This document shows positions 18,839-28,069 of a stretch of 64,000 nt of DNA, piece after piece; positions within the stretch are counted from its first letter, which is position 1, and each line of letters begins with the position of its first letter. The stretch spans positions 267,559 through 331,558 of the forward strand of contig CANIPU010000001.1 of NCBI GenBank assembly GCA_947469485.1, given 5' to 3'. The notes beneath the pieces are model-generated. The model had not been told where the DNA came from, searched no databases, and saw only the letters and a list, made by a program, of their open reading frames with translations. The position numbers and the translations under genes are program-made. This stretch comes from Chitinophagaceae bacterium (GTDB lineage: Bacteria; Bacteroidota; Bacteroidia; Chitinophagales; UBA10324).

Positions 18839-19732
18839 TCATTTTGAAAATTTTACTTCTCCAGGCATTCCGATTTTCAGTGAGCCGTCATTCTTCACCA
18901 GCACTTTCACAGCATATACCAGATTCACTCGCTCTTCTTTTGTCTGAATAATTTTTGGAGTGAATTCAGCCGTCGGAGAAATCCACGAAACAGATCCGCT
19001 GAGCTGCGTATTTTCTTTTTCGTTTTTGTCAACGAACACTGTAACAATTTGTCCGAGTTTAACTTTTGGCAACTGGTCTCCGCTTACAAACACACGAAGA
19101 ATCATCGTATCAAGCGGAGCAATTTTAAACAGCGGTCTTCCAGAGGCAGTCACTTCACCCATCTCAGAATATTTATCGAGCACTACACCGCTTATTGGAG
19201 AAGCAATCAATGATTTCTGAATCTGGTCATTCACCTGATCCACCTGCACATTCAGTGATTTCAAATCGCTGCTCACCGGCTCAAATTGTGTTTGCAGACT
19301 TTCAATTTGTTTGTCAATCACCTGAATAGTTCCTGTTATATCATCTAAATTTTTTTGCGTGGCAGCTCCTTCTTTTACTAAACCTGCAATGCGGTTTTTT
19401 TCTTTCTCCTGAACTGACTTCTGCTGTTTCAGCACTTCTATCTGCGCACCTATATTCGGATTGCGCGATTGCGAACCCTGCATCATGGCAAACAATTGTT
19501 GTTTCTTTAAATGCAATGCATTCGTATCAATACAACCAACAATTTCTCCAGCTGCAAGAGTCAATCCTTCGCGAAGATTCAGCTGAATGATTTGTCCGCT
19601 TGCCTGTGATGAAACCATCACTTCATTGGTTTCAAAATTTCCGTAAGCATCGGAATTTCCGTTTCCGTTATTACACGAAGCCCATAACACGATGAGCATT
19701 GGTAAAATGTATTTCATGAGTTTTGATTTCAT
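18839..19732 (-). CDS. HlyD-family periplasmic adaptor (YbhG-like), lipoprotein
   Basis: Membrane-fusion protein joining the ABC pump to the TolC channel. The 297-residue protein has a lipobox LIVLWASC (Cys20) in place of a membrane anchor. The biotinyl-lipoyl half (GQIIQLNLREGLTLAAGEIVG) follows, then a coiled-coil hairpin rich in Gln and Lys from about 75 to 165, the second lipoyl half (SLIASPISGVVLDKYSEMGEV), and a beta-barrel (FKIAPLDTMILRVFVSGDQ). It starts 1 bp after the TolC gene stop. Confidence 0.92.
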   Translation of the reverse strand: MKSKLMKYILPMLIVLWASCNNGNGNSDAYGNFETNEVMVSSQASGQIIQLNLREGLTLAAGEIVGCIDTNALHLKKQQLFAMMQGSQSRNPNIGAQIEVLKQQKSVQEKEKNRIAGLVKEGAATQKNLDDITGTIQVIDKQIESLQTQFEPVSSDLKSLNVQVDQVNDQIQKSLIASPISGVVLDKYSEMGEVTASGRPLFKIAPLDTMILRVFVSGDQLPKVKLGQIVTVFVDKNEKENTQLSGSVSWISPTAEFTPKIIQTKEERVNLVYAVKVLVKNDGSLKIGMPGEVKFSK

Positions 19733-19733
19733 A

Positions 19734-21050
19734 TCAGTATCCTCTTGTGTTTTTTAATTTCATTTCGGCTTGCAGCAATTGCAATTGATGAATTTTCCAA
19801 TTCAACTCCGCCTGTGTTGCATTGTTTTGTTCGGTCACATAATCTGTTGCAGTTGCTGTTCCATTTTCCATTTGATTTTCTATTGTAGCAGCAATTGATT
19901 TTCGCAATGTTATCAACTGTGCATCGTACTCTAATATTTTATTGTATTTAGCAATATCCGCATTCTGCTGAATGGATTGCAAGTCGGTATTCAACACAAA
20001 AGTTTCCTGTTGCTTCAGAATAATTTGTGTGTTGAGCGAATAAATTTCCGATTCATGATTGGCAGTGTTCCAACCTAAAATATTCCAGTTTAGTTTTAAT
20101 CCAACTGTGAAGAATGGCTGAAATGTATTATCGAAAATATTATAACCCGGGCGACCATAACCTCCCTGACCGAATGCGCTAAGTTTTGGCAATCGCTTAT
20201 TGTGACTCAAATCAGATTGCAACGATAAATTTTTTTGTTGCAAAGAAAAAAGCGTCAGTTCAGGTCGTCCAGCATGTACTGCATCGTCATTAGTAATTGT
20301 TGAGGGCAAACTGAAAGTAGTGTTACTGTTAATTTGTTTTCCAGTGAGCAAATTCAAAATCTGAAAGGCGGCATCGCGGTTTGCATCAATCTCTATTACA
20401 CTTTGATCAATGCTGATTTTTTGTGCATTTATAATATCTGCCTGCGCCTGTAACACTGTCCCGAATTTGATTCCCGAATTAACTTGTTGCAGCTTTTTAT
20501 CGAAGGTGCTTTTCTGTAACAATAAAATTTCTTTCTGCTGATTCAATAGCAACACATTGAAGTATGCCTGCAACACCATATCACGCACTTTGTATAAATC
20601 AACCTGTACTTGCTGTTGCTGCACCTGAGAATTGAGTTGCAGAATTTCATTTTGCTTTTTTACTAATCCACCATCGTAAATCAACTGACTTGCATCAACA
20701 GAAACTTTGTACTGGTCATGATTTTGTTCTGGAATATCAACTCCCTGAATTTTAATAGGTACCGAAACAACCGGCGATTGATACACTGCCTGTCCGTTCA
20801 ACTGCACCTGCGGAAGAAAAGCAGTTTGCAGATTCTTAGATTGCAAATCAGCAATTTGTTGGTACAATGTTGTTTGAGATGCAGTGGGATAATGCCCTGC
20901 TGCTGCAGTGTAACACTCATCGAGCGAAATGGTTTGTGCTTGTGTTTTTGAATGGTGAATAGTGAATAGTGAAAACACAAGTAAGCAGAAAAACTCTCTG
21001 CTAAAATTTCTAAGTGCCTTAGTGTCTTTATGACAAATTATTTTCTTCAT
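19734..21050 (-). CDS. TolC-family outer-membrane efflux protein
   Basis: Outer-membrane channel of the tripartite pump, 438 residues. After the signal region the protein starts TISLDECYTAAAGHYP, the usual start of mature TolC relatives, and shows the internal duplication of helical hairpins (two OEP domains, about 45-230 and 250-430). The N-terminus is odd: MKKIICHKDTKALRNF precedes the hydrophobic FFCLLVFSLF and IHHSKTQAQ, and the DNA there is a simple repeat. The ATG overlaps the tetR stop by 4 bp, which supports this start. Confidence 0.9.
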   Translation of the reverse strand: MKKIICHKDTKALRNFSREFFCLLVFSLFTIHHSKTQAQTISLDECYTAAAGHYPTASQTTLYQQIADLQSKNLQTAFLPQVQLNGQAVYQSPVVSVPIKIQGVDIPEQNHDQYKVSVDASQLIYDGGLVKKQNEILQLNSQVQQQQVQVDLYKVRDMVLQAYFNVLLLNQQKEILLLQKSTFDKKLQQVNSGIKFGTVLQAQADIINAQKISIDQSVIEIDANRDAAFQILNLLTGKQINSNTTFSLPSTITNDDAVHAGRPELTLFSLQQKNLSLQSDLSHNKRLPKLSAFGQGGYGRPGYNIFDNTFQPFFTVGLKLNWNILGWNTANHESEIYSLNTQIILKQQETFVLNTDLQSIQQNADIAKYNKILEYDAQLITLRKSIAATIENQMENGTATATDYVTEQNNATQAELNWKIHQLQLLQAEMKLKNTRGY

Positions 21051-21673
21051 CTTTTTATGGCGTTGATGATAAAAACAGGAATTTCTTTTTTGCGGTTAGC
21101 CAGAAGCTGATTGAATTTTTTGTCGTTCACATTTAATACAGTCTTTAACATTGGTCTCCCGATAAACGGAAACACGCACATCGAAAGCATATTCATGAAT
21201 AATTGTTCTGGTTGAATGGCGATGATGTTCTTCTTTTTCACTTCTGATTCTACATGCAGAAAAAATTTAGCAAGATTTGGTCGCTTGTTTCCATTTGAAA
21301 TATCATTCACCAGTTTTTCAGGATTTTTTGTGATTTCGTGCAATATAAATCCGGGAAGCAGTGGATTCTCAGTTACAAAATTGATGTAACTCTCCACAAA
21401 TTTTTCAATCTTTATAAATAACGAATCATCACCACCAAGTATCGGGTGCAGGCGACTGAACATTTGCATTTTTGCTTCGCTCATTATTACTTCAAATAAT
21501 TTCTCCTTCGATCGGAAATAGTAATGCAGCATTGCTTTATTAATACCAGCAGCTTTAGCAATTTCTTCCATACGCGCGCCAGCCATTCCTTTGCGCAGGA
21601 AAATTTCTCTTGCAGCTGCAATAATTTTTTGCTCTGCCCCCTCCTCTATTTTAACTTTCTTGTTTAACTGCAT
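21047..21673 (-). CDS. TetR-family transcriptional regulator of the efflux operon
   Basis: A 208-residue repressor. The N-terminal helix-turn-helix is clear: IIAAAREIFLRKGMAGARM, then IAKAAGINKAMLHYYFRSKE (about residues 18-63). The C-terminal ligand domain is poorly conserved, as usual. It is the first gene of the operon, overlapping tolC by 4 bp, and a palindrome lies just upstream of its start. It therefore probably represses itself and the whole pump; the inducer is unknown. Confidence 0.92.
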   Translation of the reverse strand: MQLNKKVKIEEGAEQKIIAAAREIFLRKGMAGARMEEIAKAAGINKAMLHYYFRSKEKLFEVIMSEAKMQMFSRLHPILGGDDSLFIKIEKFVESYINFVTENPLLPGFILHEITKNPEKLVNDISNGNKRPNLAKFFLHVESEVKKKNIIAIQPEQLFMNMLSMCVFPFIGRPMLKTVLNVNDKKFNQLLANRKKEIPVFIINAIKR

Positions 21674-21676
21674 TGT

Positions 21677-21692
21677 TTAACCAAATGGTTAA
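21677..21692. promoter_or_regulatory. Palindromic TetR operator
   Basis: TTAACC-AAAT-GGTTAA is a perfect 6-bp inverted repeat with a 4-bp centre, ending 3 bp before the tetR start codon. Length and position fit a TetR dimer site that blocks transcription start. A TATTTTGCAC sequence just upstream on the minus strand could be the promoter. Confidence 0.65.
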
Positions 21693-21750
21693 TAGTGCAA
21701 AATAAATACACGAACTTGGATTGTGCAAGAAAAAAAACAACAAGAAAGGA

Positions 21751-23442
21751 TTAACTCTTATTCAACTTACTATGCTTGTATCCATAAAGCAGGTAAACCA
21801 CCAAGCCGATAATCAACCAAATAGCGAACCACGACCAATTGGAAACAGCCATACCAGTAAGCAGGTAACAACACGATAAAACCCCAAGAACCGGAATGAG
21901 AGAAAAGTTTTTAAGGAAAGAAAAAACTGCCATCACAGCGCACAGCGCAATGAACACCAGCATCGGAATATTCTGCGCAGCATTTTCTGCATTTACATTC
22001 AGTAAATTTTTGAAGTATTCAGGAAACTGATAATAGAGAAACGAAAATGCACCAACGATTAAAAGAGGAACAATAAATCTTCCATTGATGTATGGAAGTT
22101 GAAATGAGTTGGATGAAGTTTTTTCTTTCCGTGGCAACATCAGTACACCACCACACACCAATACGAACGCAAACAAGGTTCCGATGCTGGTAAAGTCGAG
22201 CACAAAATTTTCATCTGTAAAAAATAATGGAACACCAACCACTAAACCGGTTATGATAGTTGCGAATGCCGGAGTTTTATATTTCGGATGAATGCTTGAA
22301 AATCTTTTCGGCAACAATCCATCGCGGCTCATACTCATCCAGATTCGTGGTTGCCCCATTTGAAAAACAAGAAGCACACTCGTCATTGCCACTACTGCTG
22401 CAATCGAAACAATAAATAACATCCACTTCACACCGGTGATTTTAAAAACTTCGGCAAGCGGGTCACTCACTCCAAGCATATTATATCTCACCATGCCTGT
22501 TAGCACCAACGAAAGAATGATGTAGAGTACTGTACAAATCACCAGTGAATAAATCATTCCACGCGGCAAATCGCGTTGCGGGTTTTTGCTTTCTTCAGCA
22601 AGAGTTGACACGGCATCGAAACCGATGTATGCAAAAAATACTGCTGCCACTCCGCTCATCACACCACCAAAACCATTGGGCATAAACGGAGTCCAGTTAT
22701 CAATGTCAACATAAAAACATCCGACTACAATCACCAATACAATTACAATCAGTTTTATGGCTACCATGGTGTTACTGAAATTACGCGACTCTTTCACTCC
22801 CACATAAACCAACCATGTGATGAGTCCATTCACAATCACAGCAGGTAAATCAAAAATGATTCTGAGGTTGCCAATCATCGGCGCCATGTTCCATGCAATC
22901 ATTCCTTCGCCTGCCACATTTTTCAGTGCTGCCTGATGAGCTGCGGTATAATTTATCGTGAGCCATTCTGGAATGTGCAAACCAATTGCTCCAATGAGAT
23001 TAGTAAAATATCCGCTCCATGCAAATGCGACATAAATATTTCCGATTGAATATTCCATCAGTAATGCCCAACCGATAATCCACGCAAACATTTCGCCGAA
23101 GGCAACATAAGAATAAGTGTAGGCACTTCCTGATGTTGGAACACGCGATGCAAATTCTGCATAACACAAAGCAGTGAAGCCACATGCCACCGCACAGATG
23201 ATGAATAGAAAAATTACAGCAGGCCCGCCACTGAAACATGCCATACCCATTGAACTGAAACTTCCCGCGCCAATGATTGCAGCTATTCCGAATGCAGTAA
23301 GGTCGCGTACACGAAGTGTTCGGTTCAATGCAACTTCACCGGTATCCATTGATGGATTGTGTTCTGATTTGTGTTCGCCGTGTTTTACTTCTTCAAGTAA
23401 TTGTGTAAGAGGTTTTGTGCGAAAAAGCGATTTAAAATTCAT
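21751..23442 (-). CDS. APC-family amino-acid permease (CAT-like)
   Basis: Inner-membrane amino-acid transporter, 563 residues with 12 to 14 predicted helices. Helix 1 has the APC motif GIAAIIGAGSFSSMG near 52-66, and FFAYIGFDAVSTLAEESKNPQRDLPRG near 270-296 is the conserved helix 6-loop region of cationic amino-acid transporters. The loop with MSRDGLLPKRFSSIHPKYKTP is also typical. It is monocistronic, with a good promoter upstream, and diverges from holB. Substrate is not determinable. Confidence 0.9.
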   Translation of the reverse strand: MNFKSLFRTKPLTQLLEEVKHGEHKSEHNPSMDTGEVALNRTLRVRDLTAFGIAAIIGAGSFSSMGMACFSGGPAVIFLFIICAVACGFTALCYAEFASRVPTSGSAYTYSYVAFGEMFAWIIGWALLMEYSIGNIYVAFAWSGYFTNLIGAIGLHIPEWLTINYTAAHQAALKNVAGEGMIAWNMAPMIGNLRIIFDLPAVIVNGLITWLVYVGVKESRNFSNTMVAIKLIVIVLVIVVGCFYVDIDNWTPFMPNGFGGVMSGVAAVFFAYIGFDAVSTLAEESKNPQRDLPRGMIYSLVICTVLYIILSLVLTGMVRYNMLGVSDPLAEVFKITGVKWMLFIVSIAAVVAMTSVLLVFQMGQPRIWMSMSRDGLLPKRFSSIHPKYKTPAFATIITGLVVGVPLFFTDENFVLDFTSIGTLFAFVLVCGGVLMLPRKEKTSSNSFQLPYINGRFIVPLLIVGAFSFLYYQFPEYFKNLLNVNAENAAQNIPMLVFIALCAVMAVFSFLKNFSLIPVLGVLSCCYLLTGMAVSNWSWFAIWLIIGLVVYLLYGYKHSKLNKS

Positions 23443-23461
23443 AGTGCTGATAGTATTGAGT

Positions 23462-23493
23462 CAAACCTAAACTTTTGAAGTTGCCAATGCAAA
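23462..23493 (-). promoter_or_regulatory. Bacteroidota-type promoter (-33 and -7) of the permease gene
   Basis: On the minus strand TTTG (plus 23490-23493) and TAGGTTTG (plus 23462-23469) are 20 bp apart, matching TTTG-N19-21-TAnnTTTG. The -7 box is 19 bp upstream of the permease ATG. Confidence 0.6.
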
Positions 23494-23583
23494 TGCCTGA
23501 GTTCACAAATTTTTATACTTGAATAAATTTGAAAAATTCTTTTTTGAATTATTGCAAATCTCCTGTTCGAGTATATTTATCCC

Positions 23584-24723
23584 GTGCAGTTTAAAAATAT
23601 AATTGGCCAGGAATCTCTAAAACAACAACTTATTCAGAGTGTTGCAAACAAACGAGTACCTCATGCTATCATGTTGTTGGGGCAAGAAGGAAGCGGGAAT
23701 CTTTCGCTTGCAGTTGCATTTGCACAATACCTGAATTGTGAGAACCGGATTAATAATGAAAGTTGCGGAGAATGTTCTTCATGTTTGAAATCACAAAAGT
23801 TGATTCATCCCGATATACATTTTACTTATCCTGTTGTTTCAACAAAGGGAAGCAAACCAAAAAGCACCGATTTTATTGAAGAATGGAGAAAAGCATTTTT
23901 CGAAAACCCATATCTCAATATTCAGGATTGGATTGAATCGCTGGATGCTGAAAATAAACAAGGGAACATTAGTGTAGAAGAGTGTCACGAAATTATTCGA
24001 TCGCTCAATTACAAATCATTCGAATCATTGTATAAAATTTACATTATCTGGATGCCGGAGGTTCTAGGTAAAGAAGGAAATATCTTATTGAAATCATTGG
24101 AAGAACCTCCTGAAAATACAATTTTTATTTTGGTTGGAAACAGTGAAGAGCAAATTTTAACCACTGTTTTATCCAGAGTGCAAATAATGAAGGTTCCACG
24201 ATTAAAAGATGAAGAAATTATTTATCAGTTAGAAAAAAAAGAAGGAGTTGGTAATAAAGAGGCGCATGCAATTGTACGCCAGGTTGATGGAAATTTTAAT
24301 GAAGCATTAAAACTGGCAAAGAACAGCGAAGACGATAATGAAAAACTTTACCTGCTTTTTTTAAGAATCTGTTTAAAGGGAACTCACGAAGGAAAAACCC
24401 TTATTGACTTTTGTGAAAAAATTAATGCCGATTTAGGCAGAGAAAACATGAAAGGACTTTTGCGGTACGGTCTGGATTTAATGCGTGAAGTTTTTGTGCT
24501 CGAATATATCGGTGAATCAAAAGCGCGATTGACAGAAAACGAACTGAAACTAGCTCAATACATGAACCAGCGATTGTCGTTTCAGAGCAAGGAAGAAATA
24601 ATTAAGCGGCTAGAAGAATCGTGTTTTCATTTGGAAAGAAATGCCAATCCGAAAATTCTGTTCATGAATCTCGGCATATTCCTGTCGCACCTGTTAAAAA
24701 GGAATGAAGTAGTTTTGGCCTGA
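23584..24723 (+). CDS. holB: DNA polymerase III subunit delta prime
   Basis: Clamp-loader subunit, 379 residues. The start is GTG at 23584, encoding (M)QFKNIIGQESLKQQL; no ATG precedes it in frame. A zinc-type cysteine cluster is present (Cys-Gly-Glu-Cys-Ser-Ser-Cys with an earlier Cys in YLNCEN). The Walker A position reads GQEGSGNLSLA, lacking the lysine, as expected for delta prime, which does not hydrolyse ATP. SLEEPPENTIFILV and TVLSRVQI (the SRC-like region) are clamp-loader signatures. The holB, PSP1/RicT-type and gldH genes follow one another rightwards. Confidence 0.9.
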   Translation: MQFKNIIGQESLKQQLIQSVANKRVPHAIMLLGQEGSGNLSLAVAFAQYLNCENRINNESCGECSSCLKSQKLIHPDIHFTYPVVSTKGSKPKSTDFIEEWRKAFFENPYLNIQDWIESLDAENKQGNISVEECHEIIRSLNYKSFESLYKIYIIWMPEVLGKEGNILLKSLEEPPENTIFILVGNSEEQILTTVLSRVQIMKVPRLKDEEIIYQLEKKEGVGNKEAHAIVRQVDGNFNEALKLAKNSEDDNEKLYLLFLRICLKGTHEGKTLIDFCEKINADLGRENMKGLLRYGLDLMREVFVLEYIGESKARLTENELKLAQYMNQRLSFQSKEEIIKRLEESCFHLERNANPKILFMNLGIFLSHLLKRNEVVLA

Positions 24724-24858
24724 ATCAATTATCGTTGAATAAAATTTGCGGAGAGAAATTATTATCACTTCATTTTATTCAGCTAAAAAAGTCATTAATG
24801 AAAAAATTAATTTTAAAAAATTCTATACTCATAAATTTAAAAGTCACAAAATTTACTT

Positions 24859-26274
24859 ATGAGTTGTAACGGATGCACCTCCGGTGCCGGAAAAGAAGGA
24901 AAACCATCAGGATGTAAAAGCAATGGCTCTTGTTCAAGTGGCGGTTGCAATCGCTTAAACACTTACGACTGGCTTTCAGGAATTGCTGTTGGATACGATG
25001 ATGAAATCACACGATTTGTTGAGGTGAGCTTTAAGAATGGTTCGCGCAAAGAAATTTTTCGCAACACCAATAAATTATTAATCGACACACACGATATTGT
25101 AGTGGTTGATACTGAAATGGGAGGATACAATGTTGGAGTTGCATCATTAACCGGAGAATTGGTTCGACTTCAGATGAAGCGAAAAAGAATTCAGGAAAAC
25201 AATGCGAACATTCGATCTGTAATTCGCAAAGCCAGTGAGAATGATCAGAATAAATGGGAAGAAGTCAGTAAGCGTGACAAAGAAACAATGGTTCGAGCCA
25301 GAGCAATTGCGCGCTCTTTAAATCTGGACATGAAAATAGGTGATGTGGAATTTCAGGGAGATGGAAAAAAAGCAACCTTCTATTATATAGCCGAAGACCG
25401 AGTTGATTTTCGTGAACTTATAAAAGCCTATGCAACAGAGTTTAAAGTAAAAGTTGAAATGAACCATATTGGCGCGCGGCAGGAAGCTGCTCGTATTGGC
25501 GGCATAGGTTCATGCGGTCGAGAATTATGCTGCAGTACCTGGTTAACAGAATTTAAATCGGTGACAACTTCAGCTGCCCGCTATCAGAATTTATCAATCA
25601 ATCAGGCAAAACTTTCAGGACAATGCGGCAGATTAAAATGCTGCTTGAATTATGAATTAGATACCTATCTTGATGCTTTAATTGATTTTCCAAAGAATGT
25701 AGAAAAACTGGAAACAGAAGGAGGAACTGCATACCTTATGAAAACTGATATTTTCAGAAGACTAATGTTCTTTGCTTATAAGGAAAAAAATATATTTCAT
25801 CCTGTGCCTGTAGATAAAGTGAAGGAAATAGTTGAAATGAATAAGAATGGAGTAAAGCCTGCAGATCTTGGTTCGTTTGCCGTTAAAGCTCCAACAAGAA
25901 AAACAGATGTTGAAGAAGAATTAAAATATGCTGATGTTGTTGGTCAAACAACACTGGAATCATTAACTTCTAAAAAGAAAAAGAAATCTAAAGGAAGAGG
26001 CGACAGAGATAAAGACAGAGGTGGTGATAGAAATCAAAATCGTTCTGTCACTGAAAAACCAAATCAGCCAACTGCAAAACCTCAAAACCAACCGAAGCCA
26101 TTGCAGAGTGGTGAAAGAAAACAACAATCGCAAAAACAAAACCCGAATCAGCGACCTCCGCAAAAACAAAATCCAAATCAGAAGCCGAATCCGAATAAAA
26201 ACACCAATCAAAATTCAAATCGTCCGAAACCAAATAAAGACGATAGCGGTCCCACACGCCCATCTATTGGATAA
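24859..26274 (+). CDS. PSP1 domain protein (RicT/YaaT family)
   Basis: A 471-residue cytoplasmic protein. The N-terminus is Cys/Gly/Ser-rich (six Cys in the first 30 residues). The PSP1 core runs from about 35 to 330 and contains two cysteine pairs, GSCGRELCCSTWL (near 217) and GQCGRLKCCLNYE (near 254), which in Bacillus YaaT bind iron-sulfur clusters. The last 110 residues are low-complexity Lys/Gln/Asn/Pro, probably disordered. In Bacillus the family works in an RNA-processing complex; the role in Bacteroidota is not established. It sits 14 bp before gldH. Confidence 0.9.
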   Translation: MSCNGCTSGAGKEGKPSGCKSNGSCSSGGCNRLNTYDWLSGIAVGYDDEITRFVEVSFKNGSRKEIFRNTNKLLIDTHDIVVVDTEMGGYNVGVASLTGELVRLQMKRKRIQENNANIRSVIRKASENDQNKWEEVSKRDKETMVRARAIARSLNLDMKIGDVEFQGDGKKATFYYIAEDRVDFRELIKAYATEFKVKVEMNHIGARQEAARIGGIGSCGRELCCSTWLTEFKSVTTSAARYQNLSINQAKLSGQCGRLKCCLNYELDTYLDALIDFPKNVEKLETEGGTAYLMKTDIFRRLMFFAYKEKNIFHPVPVDKVKEIVEMNKNGVKPADLGSFAVKAPTRKTDVEEELKYADVVGQTTLESLTSKKKKKSKGRGDRDKDRGGDRNQNRSVTEKPNQPTAKPQNQPKPLQSGERKQQSQKQNPNQRPPQKQNPNQKPNPNKNTNQNSNRPKPNKDDSGPTRPSIG

Positions 26275-26288
26275 TTTCTTAATAAAAA

Positions 26289-26771
26289 ATGAAAATTAGA
26301 TTAGTCATACTTTTTTCCATTTTTATTTCAACTTTTGTTTTTCAGAGTTGCGAGAAAAATCGTGTGTTTGAGAAAAATATTTCCATTGAAAAATCTTCAT
26401 GGAAAAATTCTGATAGAATAAAATTAGAAGTGGATGTTCAGGATACTTCTGCAACCTATAATGTATACATTAATGTTCGTCACAATTCTGTTTATCCATA
26501 CTGCAATTTGTGGGTGTTAATCACAACAACCTCGCCGGATGGAAATTCTCAGAAACAGAGAGTCGAAATTCAATTAGCAAATGAAGATGGCGCATGGCAT
26601 GGTGAAGGAATGGGCGATATCTGGGATTTAAAACACCTGGCACAACAAAATGCAATCTTTAATAAGAAAGGAATATATTCTTTTGAATTCGAACAGATAA
26701 TGCGCGAAGATCCATTGCCCGGAATAATGGCAATGGGTATAAGAGTGGAGAAAACAACCCCAATAAATTAA
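26289..26771 (+). CDS. gldH: Gliding motility lipoprotein GldH
   Basis: Lipoprotein needed for gliding in flavobacteria. The 160-residue protein has a lipobox FQSC (Cys21) and the GldH pattern: FEKNISIEKSSWK, YNVYINVRHNSVYPYCNLW, GEGMGDIWDLK and EFEQIMREDPLPGIM. The PSP1-gldH pairing is common in Bacteroidota. Gliding and T9SS are linked in this phylum, which fits the many T9SS cargo genes in this window. Confidence 0.92.
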   Translation: MKIRLVILFSIFISTFVFQSCEKNRVFEKNISIEKSSWKNSDRIKLEVDVQDTSATYNVYINVRHNSVYPYCNLWVLITTTSPDGNSQKQRVEIQLANEDGAWHGEGMGDIWDLKHLAQQNAIFNKKGIYSFEFEQIMREDPLPGIMAMGIRVEKTTPIN

Positions 26772-26804
26772 TTAAAACACCAAATCTCTTTTTTATTATT
26801 CCGG

Positions 26805-27212
26805 TTAATTGTCCCTAGCACCCTGCAAAATCCAATTATATACTATTTGAATCTGATCATTTGGCAAATTCCATGTCGGAGGCATTTTCTCTTCACCATT
26901 TCCTAATATCGATTTATAAATCTTGCTTTTATCAGGTTTACCCGCCTTTACTTCCCCATAATTAATAACATCGTTGTAAGTTACTAGAGGAAATTCAGAA
27001 TAACCCGATGCTCCATGGCAACCTGTATTTTGACAGCTACTACTAAGCACCAATTGAACATCGTTTTTAAAACTAATCTCTGTTTGATTGGGATCTGAAA
27101 CAGGATCGTGAACACAGGAGAATAAAAACAATGATGCTAAAATAACAGCAGTTGCATTATACCTAACTGCCGTATGGTCAATTCTTAAACTTTGATTAAA
27201 GGAGGCTTTCAT
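26805..27212 (-). CDS. Small c-type cytochrome-like lipoprotein with CX4CH motif
   Basis: A 135-residue protein with a lipobox LFLFSC (Cys33) and one heme-like motif, SCQNTGCHG: Cys60, Cys65, His66, a CX4CH spacing in place of CX2CH. A probable distal ligand is the Met in GEEKMPPTW near 109, and the tail QIQIVYNWILQGARDN is typical of small Bacteroidota cytochromes. The N-terminal stretch before the hydrophobic segment is long (about 20 residues), so the true start could be later, but no other in-frame ATG is available. Monocistronic. Confidence 0.72.
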   Translation of the reverse strand: MKASFNQSLRIDHTAVRYNATAVILASLFLFSCVHDPVSDPNQTEISFKNDVQLVLSSSCQNTGCHGASGYSEFPLVTYNDVINYGEVKAGKPDKSKIYKSILGNGEEKMPPTWNLPNDQIQIVYNWILQGARDN

Positions 27213-27274
27213 ATATCAAAATTAAATTTAAAAGTCATCTTAAAATATGATTAAATAAGTTTTAAAAGAAAAAA

Positions 27275-27301
27275 AAAGCCCCTTCAAATTGAAGAGGCTT
27301 T
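27275..27301 (-). terminator. Rho-independent terminator
   Basis: On the minus strand AAAGCC-TCTTC-AATTT-GAAGG-GGCTTT forms a hairpin with one mismatch, followed by a run of T. It ends the T9SS gene at 27322-27978. Confidence 0.7.
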
Positions 27302-27321
27302 AAAATATCTTTAAAAAATAA

Positions 27322-27978
27322 TTACTGAACAAAAAGTTTAAATACTCCTCTCTTTCCATCTGACAATTTTACCTCCAGCAAGTAAATTCCGGTTGAAAAA
27401 CCATTTAAATGAAACTCCTTTTTCTCTCCTGCATATTCTTCAATCATTTTTCCATTTAAATCAAAAATTCTTGAAAAAGATATAGCAGATTGAGTCAGGT
27501 TATGAATCTGAAATTCATTGTTAGTTAATGAAGTTATGAATAATTTAGAATTTAATTCAGGGTCATTAATACCAACATTATTTTTCAGATAAATTATTTC
27601 AATTGCTGAATCACATGGGGAAGTATTTATTATTGGCCAAATCACCACCACATTATCTCCGACCTGAAAAGCAACAGGCATTAGATTTAAAGTATTTGAG
27701 AACTGATAAGATTGCCCAGGGTTAAAAGATAAATTGGTTGTATTTACCTGATCAGGTATAACTCCATGATTTAAGACTAACCCTTTAACTTTAACAGAAT
27801 CAACCAATATAGTATCAGCAGAAATATTAGTTAAAGAAAAGAATAGTGTTGCATTGCCTTGCCAATTGGCAGTATCAACAAGTGATACATTGGTAAGAAC
27901 AATATCACCACACTGTGCAAATACTTTCGCAGAAGTTACTGCGAAAAAAATCAGGAAGGCAAGTAAAATTTTTTTCAT
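27322..27978 (-). CDS. T9SS-secreted protein of unknown function
   Basis: A 218-residue protein with a signal peptide (MKKILLAFLIFFAVTSAKVFAQ) and a type A T9SS sorting domain at about 140-218 (SRIFDLNGKMIEEY, then FSTGIYLLEVKLSDG). The domain between, about residues 22-135, is a single beta-sandwich-like unit with two cysteines (CGDIVLTNV and SPCDSAIEII) and no recognised family. It is flanked by its own promoter and terminator, so it is monocistronic. Confidence 0.82.
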   Translation of the reverse strand: MKKILLAFLIFFAVTSAKVFAQCGDIVLTNVSLVDTANWQGNATLFFSLTNISADTILVDSVKVKGLVLNHGVIPDQVNTTNLSFNPGQSYQFSNTLNLMPVAFQVGDNVVVIWPIINTSPCDSAIEIIYLKNNVGINDPELNSKLFITSLTNNEFQIHNLTQSAISFSRIFDLNGKMIEEYAGEKKEFHLNGFSTGIYLLEVKLSDGKRGVFKLFVQ

Positions 27979-27995
27979 TGTGTTTAATTATTGTT

Positions 27996-28008
27996 CAAAG
28001 TTAAATGT
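27996..28008 (-). promoter_or_regulatory. Probable promoter of the T9SS gene at 27322
   Basis: Minus-strand TAACTTTG (plus 27996-28003) matches TAnnTTTG with a TTG 18 bp further upstream. An overlapping TACATTTA (plus 28001-28008) sits inside AACCTTTTATACATTT, a string shared with the promoter region at 44422. Confidence 0.45.
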
Positions 28009-28069
28009 ATAAAAGGTTTTGCAATTTCAGAAAATATATATTTCTTACGCCTTCATAAAATTTAATAAT

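Noticed and set aside
26021..26299. Overlapping 92-codon open frame inside the PSP1 gene
   Set aside because: It is a shifted reading of the Lys/Gln/Asn/Pro-rich tail; composition follows the host gene's codon bias and no start context supports it.
28019..28069. Upstream start for the helical repeat protein
   Set aside because: It lies in the divergent promoter region, and the extra residues have no helical-repeat character; MDILNQ at 28070 is a better start.
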